A stretch of 64,000 nucleotides of DNA from Rhodococcus sp. 06-462-5. GTDB taxonomy: Bacteria; Actinomycetota; Actinomycetes; Mycobacteriales; Mycobacteriaceae. The position numbers and the translations under genes are program-made. Shown here in pieces: positions 36,404 to 44,963 of the stretch. How positions within the stretch are numbered: position 1 is the first letter of the stretch; every line of letters begins with the position of its first letter. Location: positions 310,001 through 374,000 of the forward strand of contig NZ_NOYD01000013.1 in the NCBI RefSeq assembly GCF_002258315.1, given 5' to 3'. Below the pieces are notes generated by a model that saw nothing but the letters and a program-made list of their open reading frames with translations, ran no database searches and had not been told where the DNA came from.

Positions 36404-37360
36404 TCACACCACAAAGCCGAGCTTCTTGTCCACGACATTGAGCAGGGGTTCGGCCCGGAAGTATCGACCTGCGTTGTCGGCGAACACCTCTGCGAGTCGC
36501 TGCTTCCACCCCGATGCGTCGCCGCTCATGTGCGGAGTGAGAATCACGTTCTCGGCCGTCCACAACGGATGGTCGGCCGAGAGCGGCTCGGTCTCGAACA
36601 CGTCCAGCGCGGCACCCGTGATGTGTCCGCTGCCGAGATGCATCAGCAGTGCCTCGGTATCGAGCAACTCACCGCGGCCCACGTTGATCACCCGCGCGCC
36701 GGACTTCATCGCGGCCAACACGGAATCGTCGACCAGACCCCTCGTCTGTTCGGTCAGCGGGGCAACCAGAACCAGGTAGTCGGCCCGCCCTACTTCGTCC
36801 ACCAGATCATCACTGGCGTACACGGTGCCGAAGTCTCCGTCGCCGTCTCGCGCTGTTCGACCCACGCCGGAGACCGACATTCCCACAGCACTCAGCAGAG
36901 TCGCGATGGCACGACCGATCGCTCCGGTGCCCACGATCATCGCGTGGGCACCGTCGATACGTTCGGTCTCACGGTGTTGCCAGATCTTCGAATGCTGCAA
37001 TGCACGTGAACGTTCGGAGTCCTTGGCGAACGCGAGGATCTGAGCCAGCACGAACTCCGCGATCGGTCGATCGAAGACGCCACGCGAATTGGTCACGACC
37101 ACATCGGATTCCACCAACTCGTCGAACATCAACGAGTCCACGCCGGCAGCGGCGATATGGATCCACTTCAGCGAACCGCAGCGCGGCCACGCGGATTCGA
37201 CTGCAGGCGAGAAGAAATCCCACAGCAGCAACGCGTCGGCACCGTCGACCGCATCCGCCAGGGTGTCGGCCGTGGCGTATCTGACGTCGGCGGCCTCCGC
37301 GACGGACTCGAGTCCGTCGGGAAGATCGCCGGCGTGCAGAACGACGAGAACCGGTGCCAC
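36404..37360 (-). CDS. D-2-hydroxyacid dehydrogenase (NAD-dependent)
   Basis: 318 residues from a GTG. The Rossmann motif is IVGTGAIGRAIATLLSAVG, followed by the R in INVGRGELLDTEALL, the E in ALDVFETEPL and the catalytic H in VILTPHMSGD. These are the features of the family that interconverts 2-oxoacids and D-2-hydroxyacids. It lies 2 nt downstream of the MFS transporter gene and is probably part of the catabolic regulon; a D-2-hydroxyacid product could be used by the FAD/Fe-S dehydrogenase at 44960-47872. Confidence 0.87.
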   Translation of the reverse strand: MAPVLVVLHAGDLPDGLESVAEAADVRYATADTLADAVDGADALLLWDFFSPAVESAWPRCGSLKWIHIAAAGVDSLMFDELVESDVVVTNSRGVFDRPIAEFVLAQILAFAKDSERSRALQHSKIWQHRETERIDGAHAMIVGTGAIGRAIATLLSAVGMSVSGVGRTARDGDGDFGTVYASDDLVDEVGRADYLVLVAPLTEQTRGLVDDSVLAAMKSGARVINVGRGELLDTEALLMHLGSGHITGAALDVFETEPLSADHPLWTAENVILTPHMSGDASGWKQRLAEVFADNAGRYFRAEPLLNVVDKKLGFVV

Positions 37361-37362
37361 TT

Positions 37363-38790
37363 CTACTTCTTGTAGCCGACGAGCTCGACGCCGGACGCAG
37401 CGACCTCGTCGTCGTTGTCACCGGGGCACTGGGTTCCGCGCAGTGATCGCCCTGCCGTCTCGGGCATCAACAGGATCGGCACGAACGCGATCGCAGCAGC
37501 GATCATCATGTACCAACCCGGAATCAGGTTGGAACCCGTTCGGTCGATCAGGAACGTCAGAATCAGCGGTGCTGTACCACCGAAGAGCGCCGTCGAGACG
37601 TTGTATCCGATGGCGAACGCTCCGTAGCGCACCTGGGTGGGGAACAGTGCGGGCAGTGTCGACGACACGCAGGAGCACATGATGACCAGCAATACTCCGA
37701 GGCCGAGGAGGCCAATGCTCTGGCCGATCAGTCCGGTGTTGATGATCAGCAGGAACAGCGGAACGCTGAGCACGAAGTACCCGACGCAGGCGGCCAGCAG
37801 CAACGGCTTTCGGCCCACCCGGTCGGACAGAGCGCCGATCGGGTTGATGATCAACATCATGATGATCATGATCGCCACGAGGGTGAAGTTGGACTGAGTC
37901 GTGCTGTGCCCCAACGTGTCGCTCAGGTACGAGGGCAAGAACGTCAGCACCGTGTAGTACGCGATATTGAGTAGCAGCACGAACCCCATCAGAATCAGAA
38001 TCCGCTGCCAGTACGTCATGGTGGCCTTGAGCGAGGTGACGGCACCGCCTGCACCCTCTTCGACCGTGCCGCCGTCTTCTTTCGCTTCGGCGAACACCGG
38101 TGAATCCTCGAGCCGGGTCCGCAACCACAGCGCAACGATGCCCAACGGGAGCGTCACCAGGAACGGGATTCTCCAGCCCCAGGCCTCCATGGTCTCGTCG
38201 CCGAGCCCGACGTTGAGCAGGGTGCACAGGGTGGCACCGCCCACCGTGCCTGCGAGGGTGCCGAATTCGAGGAACGATCCGAAGAATCCGCGCCGCTTGT
38301 CGGGCGCGTACTCGGCCATGAACACAGCTGCACCACCGTACTCACCACCGGTGGAGAAGCCCTGCACCAAACGGCAGACGAGCAGCAGCAACGGTGCGGC
38401 GATGCCGATGGTGTCGAATGTCGGCAGCACACCGATCGCCGCCGTGGCCAACGTCATCATCGAGACGGTCAGTACGAGGACCTTCTGACGACCGATGCGA
38501 TCGCCGAGTGGGCCGAGCACGATGCCACCGATGGGACGAATGATGAACGACGCGGCCAGCACGGCGAAGGTGGAGAGCAGGCTCGCTCCCCCGTCCTCGG
38601 ACGGGAAGAAATTGGCGGCGATGTAGACGGCGAGATAGCCGTACACCGCGTAGTCGAACCACTCGACTGCGTTGCCGAGTGCCGATCCACCGATGGCGCG
38701 GTGGAGAATCTTGGTCTCGTCCGGGCTCAGGATATCGGTACTGGGGGGATATCCGGTCGGCGATGCTGCCGACCCTGATTTTTCGGTCAC
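37363..38790 (-). CDS. MFS transporter, metabolite:H+ symporter (MHS) type
   Basis: 475 residues from GTG 38790, with GAGAGG upstream. Twelve membrane segments are predicted by eye. The MHS/ProP signature is clear: GNAVEWFDYAVYGYLAVYIA in helix 1, GPLGDRIGRQKVL in loop 2-3, and GFSTGGEYGGAAVFMAEYAP in helix 4-5. ProP-type members carry ectoine, proline and betaine, so import of ectoine in this catabolic context is plausible but not shown by sequence. A TTTGTGGACAAA palindrome lies 20 bp before the start. Confidence 0.88.
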   Translation of the reverse strand: MTEKSGSAASPTGYPPSTDILSPDETKILHRAIGGSALGNAVEWFDYAVYGYLAVYIAANFFPSEDGGASLLSTFAVLAASFIIRPIGGIVLGPLGDRIGRQKVLVLTVSMMTLATAAIGVLPTFDTIGIAAPLLLLVCRLVQGFSTGGEYGGAAVFMAEYAPDKRRGFFGSFLEFGTLAGTVGGATLCTLLNVGLGDETMEAWGWRIPFLVTLPLGIVALWLRTRLEDSPVFAEAKEDGGTVEEGAGGAVTSLKATMTYWQRILILMGFVLLLNIAYYTVLTFLPSYLSDTLGHSTTQSNFTLVAIMIIMMLIINPIGALSDRVGRKPLLLAACVGYFVLSVPLFLLIINTGLIGQSIGLLGLGVLLVIMCSCVSSTLPALFPTQVRYGAFAIGYNVSTALFGGTAPLILTFLIDRTGSNLIPGWYMMIAAAIAFVPILLMPETAGRSLRGTQCPGDNDDEVAASGVELVGYKK

Positions 38791-38809
38791 GGTCGAAATA
38801 CCTCTCGCT

Positions 38810-38821
38810 TTTGTGGACAAA
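38810..38821. promoter_or_regulatory. weaker GntR-type operator before the MFS gene
   Basis: TTTGTGGACAAA is an inverted repeat of TTTGT around GG. It shares the TTGT-N2-ACAA core with the two perfect operators at 42681 and 49162. Confidence 0.45.
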
Positions 38822-38904
38822 GTGGAGCGTCGGTGTGGTACTTCGCAGCGTTCGACATTACGGCGATGCCGAACAAACGTTTCGGCCAACCCCCTCGTGC
38901 AGCG

Positions 38905-40101
38905 CTAAAGTCCTGGTAGTGCAGCAATTCTGGTGGCGATCAACGCGTACGCCCTTGCGCTGTCGGTCAATTGCCGCACGGCAACGGACTCGTCCGGCCG
39001 ATGTGCTTGCTTTTCGATCTCCCCCGGACCGAGCACGACGGTGGGTATTCCCATCTGCTGTGCCACAAAACCACCATCGCACGATGCGGTCCAGATGTCA
39101 GTGGAACGGCCAAATCCGTTGTCGATAACCGATTGCACTGCGGTAGTGACCAATCCGTTGTTCACGCTGGTCAGAAAGCCCGGCATCTCCATTGCGATAC
39201 CGATCTCGACATCGATACCGGACCCGGTGAGTTCCGCAGATTCGATGCGGGATCGCAGATCTCCTACGACTCCGGCGGCGCTCTCGCCCGGTAACAGACG
39301 GCGGTCGACGGTGACGACACACCGGTCGGCGACCATCGAGGTGCCCGTACCTCCCGCTATCGTCCCCACATTCCAGGTGGCCGGCCCCAGTTCGGGGTCG
39401 GGGTTCGCGTCCAGTTCGGCCTGGGAGCCCTCGATGATCCCGATGATGCGTGCTGCAGCAGAGATGGCGTTGGCTCCGTTGCGCGGCTGCCCCGCATGCG
39501 CGGAACGGCCCCGAACCTCGATCTCCAGGTTCGCCGCTCCTCTGCAGCCGTAGATGGTGACCAGATCCGTAGGCTCCGCCACCACGCAACAGCTGTACGT
39601 GCGGTGCTGCGGTTCGGCGACGAAAGCTCGGATACCGAGTCCGGTGTCCTCCTCGTCGACCAGGCACGCCAACGTCATGGGGTGCTCGTCCGCGAGACCG
39701 GAACGCAGGACAGCGGCCATGGCCGCCACCACCGCGGCCAGGCCGCCTTTCATGTCGCAGGACCCGCGGCCGACGATGCGACCGTCCTGAACCACGGCGG
39801 AAAAGGGATCGGTGGTCCAGCCCGTACCAGCGGGGACCACATCGGAGTGGCCCACGAACAACACCCCTGGCCGCTCGTCGGATCCGATGGACACGATGAC
39901 GTTGGGCCGACCCGGAGCCACCTCGACGGTACGAACGTCGAATCCCACTGCGCGACAGTGCTCGGCGAGCACTTTCGCAGTCTTCTCCTCCGTGTCGCCG
40001 GGGTTCTCGCCGCCGGCGTCGATCAATGCTGCCGTCAGCGAGACGATCTCGTGCTCGTCGATCGAATCGAGCAGAGCGCGTTCGGTATTCGAGACGGTCA
40101 T
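38905..40101 (-). CDS. M20 family deacylase (ArgE/DapE-like)
   Basis: 398 residues from ATG 40101, overlapping the aminotransferase stop by 4 nt. Two-zinc amidohydrolase: ligand motifs LFVGHSDVVPAG, GRGSCDMKGG, VDEEDTGLG and VAEPTD; a dimerisation domain begins RGRSAHAGQP. Related enzymes remove N-acyl groups from amino acids. Next to an ectoine hydrolase it could deacetylate N-acetyl-diaminobutyrate, replacing DoeB, which belongs to the unrelated AstE/AspA family. That substrate is inferred from context only. Confidence 0.85.
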   Translation of the reverse strand: MTVSNTERALLDSIDEHEIVSLTAALIDAGGENPGDTEEKTAKVLAEHCRAVGFDVRTVEVAPGRPNVIVSIGSDERPGVLFVGHSDVVPAGTGWTTDPFSAVVQDGRIVGRGSCDMKGGLAAVVAAMAAVLRSGLADEHPMTLACLVDEEDTGLGIRAFVAEPQHRTYSCCVVAEPTDLVTIYGCRGAANLEIEVRGRSAHAGQPRNGANAISAAARIIGIIEGSQAELDANPDPELGPATWNVGTIAGGTGTSMVADRCVVTVDRRLLPGESAAGVVGDLRSRIESAELTGSGIDVEIGIAMEMPGFLTSVNNGLVTTAVQSVIDNGFGRSTDIWTASCDGGFVAQQMGIPTVVLGPGEIEKQAHRPDESVAVRQLTDSARAYALIATRIAALPGL

Positions 40102-41357
40102 CGGGTGGGGTCGGAGGCGAGCAGGTGCTTGGACTTCTCCACTGCGACGGCAAGCCTTCTGATTCCCTCCTCGATGCGTTCGGGTGTCGACGAGGCGAAG
40201 CACAACCGCAACGAATCGTGGAACTTTCCGCCCACCGACAACGCCGGCCCCGGTATGTAGGCCACGCCCTCGGCCAGTGCCGTCTCGAACAGGTCCTGCG
40301 TAGAGAAGTCGACATCGTTGCCGCGCAACGTCGCCCAGAGAAAGAAACCCCCCTCGGGATCCGTGGTCGACATCGAGTCGCCGAAGTGCTGGGCGATACT
40401 GTTCTGCATCGCAATCTTGCGGGGGAGGTACACCGAGGCCAACGATCGGAGATGCTCGTCGAGCAGGCCGCGCCGGATGTACTCGGCCACCATCCGCTGG
40501 CCGGGCAGGTTGGTGCACGTGTCCATGGCCTGTTTGGCGTTGACGATCAGCTGCCGAGCCTCGGGGGCGGCGTCCACCCACCCCACTCGCAGGCCGGGAG
40601 CGATCATCTTGGAGAAGGTCCGTACCGAGAAGATCAACGGGTCGTTCGGACTGAGCGTGCCGAAACTGGGAATCGGATCACCCGAGAAGCGGAGCAGGCC
40701 ATAGGGATCGTCGTCGAGAATCACCGAACCCCAGCGATGTGCCAGTTCGATCAACAGCTTTCGGCGTTCGAGCGACATGGTCACGCCGGACGGGTTCTGG
40801 AAGTTGGGGATCACGTAGATCATCTTGGGCAGGCGACCCGCGCGCTCGACGAGCTCGGGCAAGGCCTCGACGATGAGACCGTCACTGTCCATCGGGGCCT
40901 CGAGGATGTCCCCCCCGTAGCTGAGCACGGTGGCGGTTCCGTTGGTGTACGTGGGACTTTCGACGATCACCAGGTCGCCCGGATCGACGAACAACTTGCA
41001 GGCGATGTCGAGACCCTGCATTCCGCCTGAGGTGATCACCACCCGGTCCTCGGACGTGGGTTCGCCCACCGAGTCGAGGTAGGAGAGCAACGCGTCGAGC
41101 AGGCCCGGATCACCCTCGGTGGCACCGTAATCGAACGCGTCCGCGGTGAGGACGCTGCCGGCGATCTCGGTGAACGCAGCGGCCGGAACCGTCTCGGCTG
41201 CAGGCGATCCCATGGCGAATCGAACGATGTCGTGCTTCTGTGCAGCGAGAAGTGATGTCGACGAGTCGATCACCGATCCCACCAGCTTGTCGGTCCGTAG
41301 CGCCCAGGGAATGGCGGGAGTGAAGCCTGCGGAACGACCTCGAGTAGATGCGGTCAT
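40098..41357 (-). CDS. PLP-dependent aminotransferase, class I/II (LysN-like)
   Basis: 419 residues from ATG 41357, 2 nt after the ectoine hydrolase stop. Fold-type I features are ITSGGMQGLD, YVIPNFQNPSGVTMS, ILDDDPYGLLRF and the PLP lysine in SVRTFSKMIAPGLRVGW. It resembles 2-aminoadipate/valine-type aminotransferases and the catalytic part of MocR regulators, but has no DNA-binding domain. Cotranscribed with the hydrolase and M20 genes. A role on diaminobutyrate or its keto acid is possible; the substrate is unknown. Confidence 0.85.
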   Translation of the reverse strand: MTASTRGRSAGFTPAIPWALRTDKLVGSVIDSSTSLLAAQKHDIVRFAMGSPAAETVPAAAFTEIAGSVLTADAFDYGATEGDPGLLDALLSYLDSVGEPTSEDRVVITSGGMQGLDIACKLFVDPGDLVIVESPTYTNGTATVLSYGGDILEAPMDSDGLIVEALPELVERAGRLPKMIYVIPNFQNPSGVTMSLERRKLLIELAHRWGSVILDDDPYGLLRFSGDPIPSFGTLSPNDPLIFSVRTFSKMIAPGLRVGWVDAAPEARQLIVNAKQAMDTCTNLPGQRMVAEYIRRGLLDEHLRSLASVYLPRKIAMQNSIAQHFGDSMSTTDPEGGFFLWATLRGNDVDFSTQDLFETALAEGVAYIPGPALSVGGKFHDSLRLCFASSTPERIEEGIRRLAVAVEKSKHLLASDPTR

Positions 41358-41359
41358 GC

Positions 41360-42649
41360 TCACTCCTTCGTCAGTAGTTCTCGGGGGTATGCGGTGAAGG
41401 TTTCGAGTCCGTTCTCGGTGACCCGAACGGCCTCGGATACCTCGTATCCGTAGTCGTCCATCCACATTCCGCCGATGATGTGGAACGTCATGTTCTCGGC
41501 GAGTACCGTGTCGTCGTCGGTCCGCAGACTCACGGTGCGCTCCCCCCAGTCGGGTGCGTAGGCGATGCCGATCGAGTAGCCGATGCGCGACGGCTTGTGC
41601 AGTCCGTGCTTGGCCAGGCTCGCGTTCCATACCTGTGCGAGGTCGGTGGCGGTGACGCCTGCCCGCACGGTCGCGAGCACGTCGTTCAGTGCTTCTCCGG
41701 TGGACTTGGCGAGGTAATCCATACGCTTGCTTGGTTTTCCGAGCACGATCGTCCGAGCCATCGGGATGTGGTAGCGCCGAAACACTCCGGCCAGTTCGAC
41801 GACGGTGGTCTCGCCGCGGACGAAGGGTTGATGCGACCAGGTCAGATGAGGGGTGTCGGCTCCGGCCCCGGTGGGCAGCATCGGCACGATGGCTGGATGA
41901 TCGCCGCCGAAGTCCGCAGTGCCCCGCACCTGTGCGTTCATGATGGCCGCGGCCGCGTCGCATTGCCGCTCACCCACCGAGATTGCCTGGTAGGCAGCCG
42001 ACATCGCCGATTCACACACCTGTGCAGCACCGCGCATCAGGGCAATCTCCGCGGGCGACTTGACCACTCGCACCCAGTTGATGAGCTCGTAGGAGTCGGT
42101 GAATCGGTATTCGGGCAGCGACTTCACCAGTGCCTCGAATGCCTTGGGACTGAAGTAGTACGAGTCCATCTCCAGACCCACCTGGCCGTGCTCGAAGTTG
42201 TTCACCAGCCCCAGTTCGCGCAGTTTCGCGGCGACCCAGACGAATGGGTGAGTGTCCTTGCGCTGCACGAACGTTTCCGGGTAGCCGAACGTCCGATCCT
42301 GCGGCAGCCACGACGTGCGAAACGCGCCGTTGGCGTCCATTTCGCGGGCGAAGAAATACATGTCGCCCTCGAGCGGGACGTACAGCATCTGCGGAGTGTA
42401 GAACGAGAGCGCGTTGTAGCCGAGCAGGTAGTAGAGGTTCGCGGGATCGGTGACGATGAGCGCCGTGAGGTTCTGCGCTGCCATCCGCTCTCGGACGGCA
42501 GCGAGCCGGGCGGCGTATTCCTCGTCCGTGAAGGTGATCGGCGTGCTGTTCGGAACATCGGGGTACCGAGCCAGGCCGGGAGCGGCCCGTCCTGCGGTTT
42601 CGTTGGGTCCGAGTGCGGTGACGTAGGCGGCGTCGGGTGAGTCGTTCAC
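41360..42649 (-). CDS. doeA: ectoine hydrolase, M24 peptidase family (DoeA/EutD-like)
   Basis: 429 residues from GTG 42649, with AAGGGGG 5 nt upstream; the frame opens at TTG 42664. M24 (pita-bread) fold with a creatinase N-domain (ALIVTDPANLYYLLGYN). Segments GGDHPAIVPMLPTGA, TPHLTWSHQPF, FRRYHIPMARTIVLG and YAPDWGERTVSLR match what I know of DoeA/EutD, which opens the ectoine ring to N-acetyl-diaminobutyrate. Canonical M24 metal ligands are largely replaced (for example E for D in VVELAG, S for H in RIGYSIG, H for E in MTFHIIGG), as in metal-free EutD. First gene of its operon, behind a GntR-type operator. Confidence 0.85.
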   Translation of the reverse strand: MNDSPDAAYVTALGPNETAGRAAPGLARYPDVPNSTPITFTDEEYAARLAAVRERMAAQNLTALIVTDPANLYYLLGYNALSFYTPQMLYVPLEGDMYFFAREMDANGAFRTSWLPQDRTFGYPETFVQRKDTHPFVWVAAKLRELGLVNNFEHGQVGLEMDSYYFSPKAFEALVKSLPEYRFTDSYELINWVRVVKSPAEIALMRGAAQVCESAMSAAYQAISVGERQCDAAAAIMNAQVRGTADFGGDHPAIVPMLPTGAGADTPHLTWSHQPFVRGETTVVELAGVFRRYHIPMARTIVLGKPSKRMDYLAKSTGEALNDVLATVRAGVTATDLAQVWNASLAKHGLHKPSRIGYSIGIAYAPDWGERTVSLRTDDDTVLAENMTFHIIGGMWMDDYGYEVSEAVRVTENGLETFTAYPRELLTKE

Positions 42650-42680
42650 GGGCACCCCCTTCAAAGAAGTCGATTTAGTA

Positions 42681-42694
42681 GATTGTTGACAATC
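42681..42694. promoter_or_regulatory. GntR/FCD-type operator at the doeA promoter
   Basis: GATTGTTGACAATC: perfect 6-bp arms GATTGT and ACAATC around TG. On the minus strand it directly follows a -10-like TAGCCT (42695-42700) with TTGCGA 18 bp further upstream, so a bound repressor would cover the transcription start. The same 14-mer recurs at 49162-49175, and the GntR gene starts upstream on the same strand. Confidence 0.75.
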
Positions 42695-42761
42695 AGGCTA
42701 AGCGCTGGTGTGAGAGGTTCGCAAGACTTCGGATGTAAATGCTGTGTTGCGCGTCCGGCGA

Positions 42762-43475
42762 CTATCCGGGAGTGGCCAGCGCCGAGTGTTCGGCCTGCTC
42801 CTCGACCATGGCGCGGGTCAGGTCGTGGATAGCCGTGTCCATGTGCTCGTGTACGCCCTTTTCCAGTGCGTCCCAGTCCGAACCGAGCAACAAGTCGACG
42901 ATCAGCTGGTGTTCCTCCACCAACGCCTCGGGTCGGTAGTACGCAGTTTCGAGGTTGGCCATGCAGATTCGCGCCTCCGCGGCGAGCGTGGCGTACATCC
43001 GCGACATCCGGCTGTTACGCGTCGCCGCGACCAGGGCGGTGTGAAACGCCAGATCTCGTTCGGCGAGACCTCGCCAGTCCGCCCGATCGATGAACGGCTG
43101 CATCTGCATCACGATGGCCGAGAGCTCGTCGGCAGCAGTGACCAATCGTGCGCGATCCCCGTGCACCAGGGTCCACGCGGCACCGACCTCGATCGCCGCG
43201 CGGGATTCGTAGATCTCGGTGACATCCTCACTGCTCAGTTCGACGACGAACACGCCTCGATTCCGGTAGCTGACGAGCAGCCCCTCCTGATTGAGGCGCT
43301 GCAGCGCCTCTCGCACCGGTCCCCGCGAGATCTCCAGTTCTGCGGCGACGTTGGCCTCGTTGATCTGTTCCCCGGGGGCGTACGACCCGTCGATGATGCG
43401 GTCGCGAATCTGGTCGGCAATGACCATCGACGTGTTGCGTGCGTCGATGGGCGTCAGTCGTCTCGAACTGGGCAT
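42762..43475 (-). CDS. GntR family transcriptional regulator, FCD (FadR) subfamily
   Basis: 237 residues. The winged-helix DNA-binding domain (about 15-80) has the GntR signature QINEANVAAELEISRGPVRE, LQRLNQEGLL and RNRGVFV. The all-helical FCD effector domain (about 90-225) has conserved D/H ligand positions in ERDLAFHTALVAATRNSRM and EEHQLIVDLLLG. FCD regulators bind organic acids and typically TTGT-N2-ACAA-like operators, matching the palindromes before doeA and before the aminotransferase gene. Known ectoine-utilisation regulators are MocR-type (EnuR) or Lrp-type (DoeX), so an FCD regulator here is unusual. Confidence 0.92.
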   Translation of the reverse strand: MPSSRRLTPIDARNTSMVIADQIRDRIIDGSYAPGEQINEANVAAELEISRGPVREALQRLNQEGLLVSYRNRGVFVVELSSEDVTEIYESRAAIEVGAAWTLVHGDRARLVTAADELSAIVMQMQPFIDRADWRGLAERDLAFHTALVAATRNSRMSRMYATLAAEARICMANLETAYYRPEALVEEHQLIVDLLLGSDWDALEKGVHEHMDTAIHDLTRAMVEEQAEHSALATPG

Positions 43476-43490
43476 GATCGAAAACCTCTC

Positions 43491-44963
43491 TCAGCCTCGG
43501 GGAATGGCGAAGTATTTGTACTCCAGAAACTCGTCTATGCCGACCTTTCCGCCCTCGCGGCCGAGTCCGGACTGTTTGACGCCACCGAACGGCGCAGCCG
43601 GATTGGACACCAGACCCGTGTTGAGGCCGACCATGCCCACCTCGAGGCGTTCCCCCATCCGCAGAGCCCGGTCGATGTCCTGGGTGAAGACGTATCCGAC
43701 GAGTCCCCACTCGGTGTCGTTCGCGAGTGCGATCACCTCGTCCTCGGTGTCGAACGGGACGATTGCTGCCACCGGTCCGAAGATTTCCTGTGACATCAGA
43801 TCCGACGCCGCATCGACGTCCGTGAGAACGGTCGGTGGGTAGAAGTAGCCGGGTCCGTCCGGAGCCGCTCCCCCGACGATCGCACGTGCGCCGCGCCCGA
43901 GGGCGTCGTCGACGAGTGTCTGCACCTTGGTGCGGCCCGCGCCGTCGATCAGCGGACCCACCTCGGTTCCGGGCGCACTACCGGCCCCCACCGACAATGC
44001 ACCCATGCGCTCGGCGAGCTTGTCCGCGAACTGCGCTGTGACACTGCGATGTACGAAGAATCGGTTGGCGGCGGTGCATGCCTCACCCATGTTGCGCATC
44101 TTGGCGACCATGGCACCGTCCACGGCACGTGCGAGATCTGCGTCGTCCATGACGATGAAGGGTGCGTTGCCGCCGAGCTCCATCGAGGTACGCATCACCG
44201 TCGACGCAGCTTGTTCGAGCAGAATCTTGCCCACCGCAGTCGATCCGGTGAAGCTGATCTTGCGGGCCGCACCGCTGCTCATCCACGAGCCCACGACTCC
44301 CGACGCGTCGGTGGTGGTCACGACGTTGACCACTCCCGCCGGAACGCCCGCGTCGTGCAGGATTCCGGCCAGAGCCAGCGCTGTCAGCGGAGTTTGCTCC
44401 GCCGGCTTGAACACCACGGTGCATCCTGCCGCCAGCGCCGGGCCGATCTTGCGAGTTCCCATGGCCAACGGGAAGTTCCACGGAGTGACGAGAATGCACG
44501 GTCCCACCGGTGCGCGGGTGACCACGATGCGGTTCTTACCGTCTCCGGTGAGGGTGTGATCGCCCGAGATGCGCACCGCCTCCTCGGAGAACCAGCGAAA
44601 GAACTCGGCTCCGTACGCCACCTCACCCCGCGCATCGGCCAGTGGTTTTCCCATTTCCGCGGTGATGATCGCAGCGAGCTCCTCCGAGCGCGCCATGATC
44701 AATTCGTACGCTCTGCGGAGGATTTCGCTGCGTGCGCGCGGCGGCGTCGCGGCCCAGTCGGCGGCGGCGTCGACCGCTGCGGCCATGGCGTTCTCGGCAT
44801 CGTCGATGCTGCCGTCGGCGACTTTGGCGATGACCTCGCCGCTCGCGGGATCGACGACATCGAACCGAGCATCGGACGCTGCGGCCGTCCACGCGCCTGC
44901 GATGAACAGTTCGGTCGGAGCCGTGATGGTGGGCCGAGTGAGGCTGGTCGAACTGGCGGTCAT
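43491..44963 (-). CDS. aldehyde dehydrogenase (succinate/aspartate-semialdehyde type, DoeC candidate)
   Basis: 490 residues, NAD(P)-dependent. Motifs: VTPWNFPLAMGTRKIGPAL, TVVFKPAEQTPLTAL, FTGSTAVGKIL, the catalytic glutamate in MELGGNAPFIV, the catalytic cysteine in GEACTAANRF and EIFGPVAAIVPF. It is closest in style to GabD-like semialdehyde dehydrogenases. In ectoine breakdown DoeC oxidises aspartate semialdehyde to aspartate, which fits the operon. Overlaps the FAD/Fe-S gene by 4 nt. Confidence 0.88.
   Translation of the reverse strand: MTASSTSLTRPTITAPTELFIAGAWTAAASDARFDVVDPASGEVIAKVADGSIDDAENAMAAAVDAAADWAATPPRARSEILRRAYELIMARSEELAAIITAEMGKPLADARGEVAYGAEFFRWFSEEAVRISGDHTLTGDGKNRIVVTRAPVGPCILVTPWNFPLAMGTRKIGPALAAGCTVVFKPAEQTPLTALALAGILHDAGVPAGVVNVVTTTDASGVVGSWMSSGAARKISFTGSTAVGKILLEQAASTVMRTSMELGGNAPFIVMDDADLARAVDGAMVAKMRNMGEACTAANRFFVHRSVTAQFADKLAERMGALSVGAGSAPGTEVGPLIDGAGRTKVQTLVDDALGRGARAIVGGAAPDGPGYFYPPTVLTDVDAASDLMSQEIFGPVAAIVPFDTEDEVIALANDTEWGLVGYVFTQDIDRALRMGERLEVGMVGLNTGLVSNPAAPFGGVKQSGLGREGGKVGIDEFLEYKYFAIPRG

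Noticed and set aside
38879-38897. Terminator hairpin between the M20 and MFS genes
   Set aside because: GCCGAA/TTCGGC arms of only 6 bp with a 7-nt loop and no T-tract; too weak to list as a feature.
38905-40101. Naming the M20 enzyme DoeB
   Set aside because: Established DoeB belongs to the AstE/AspA family, not M20; only a functional replacement is suggested.
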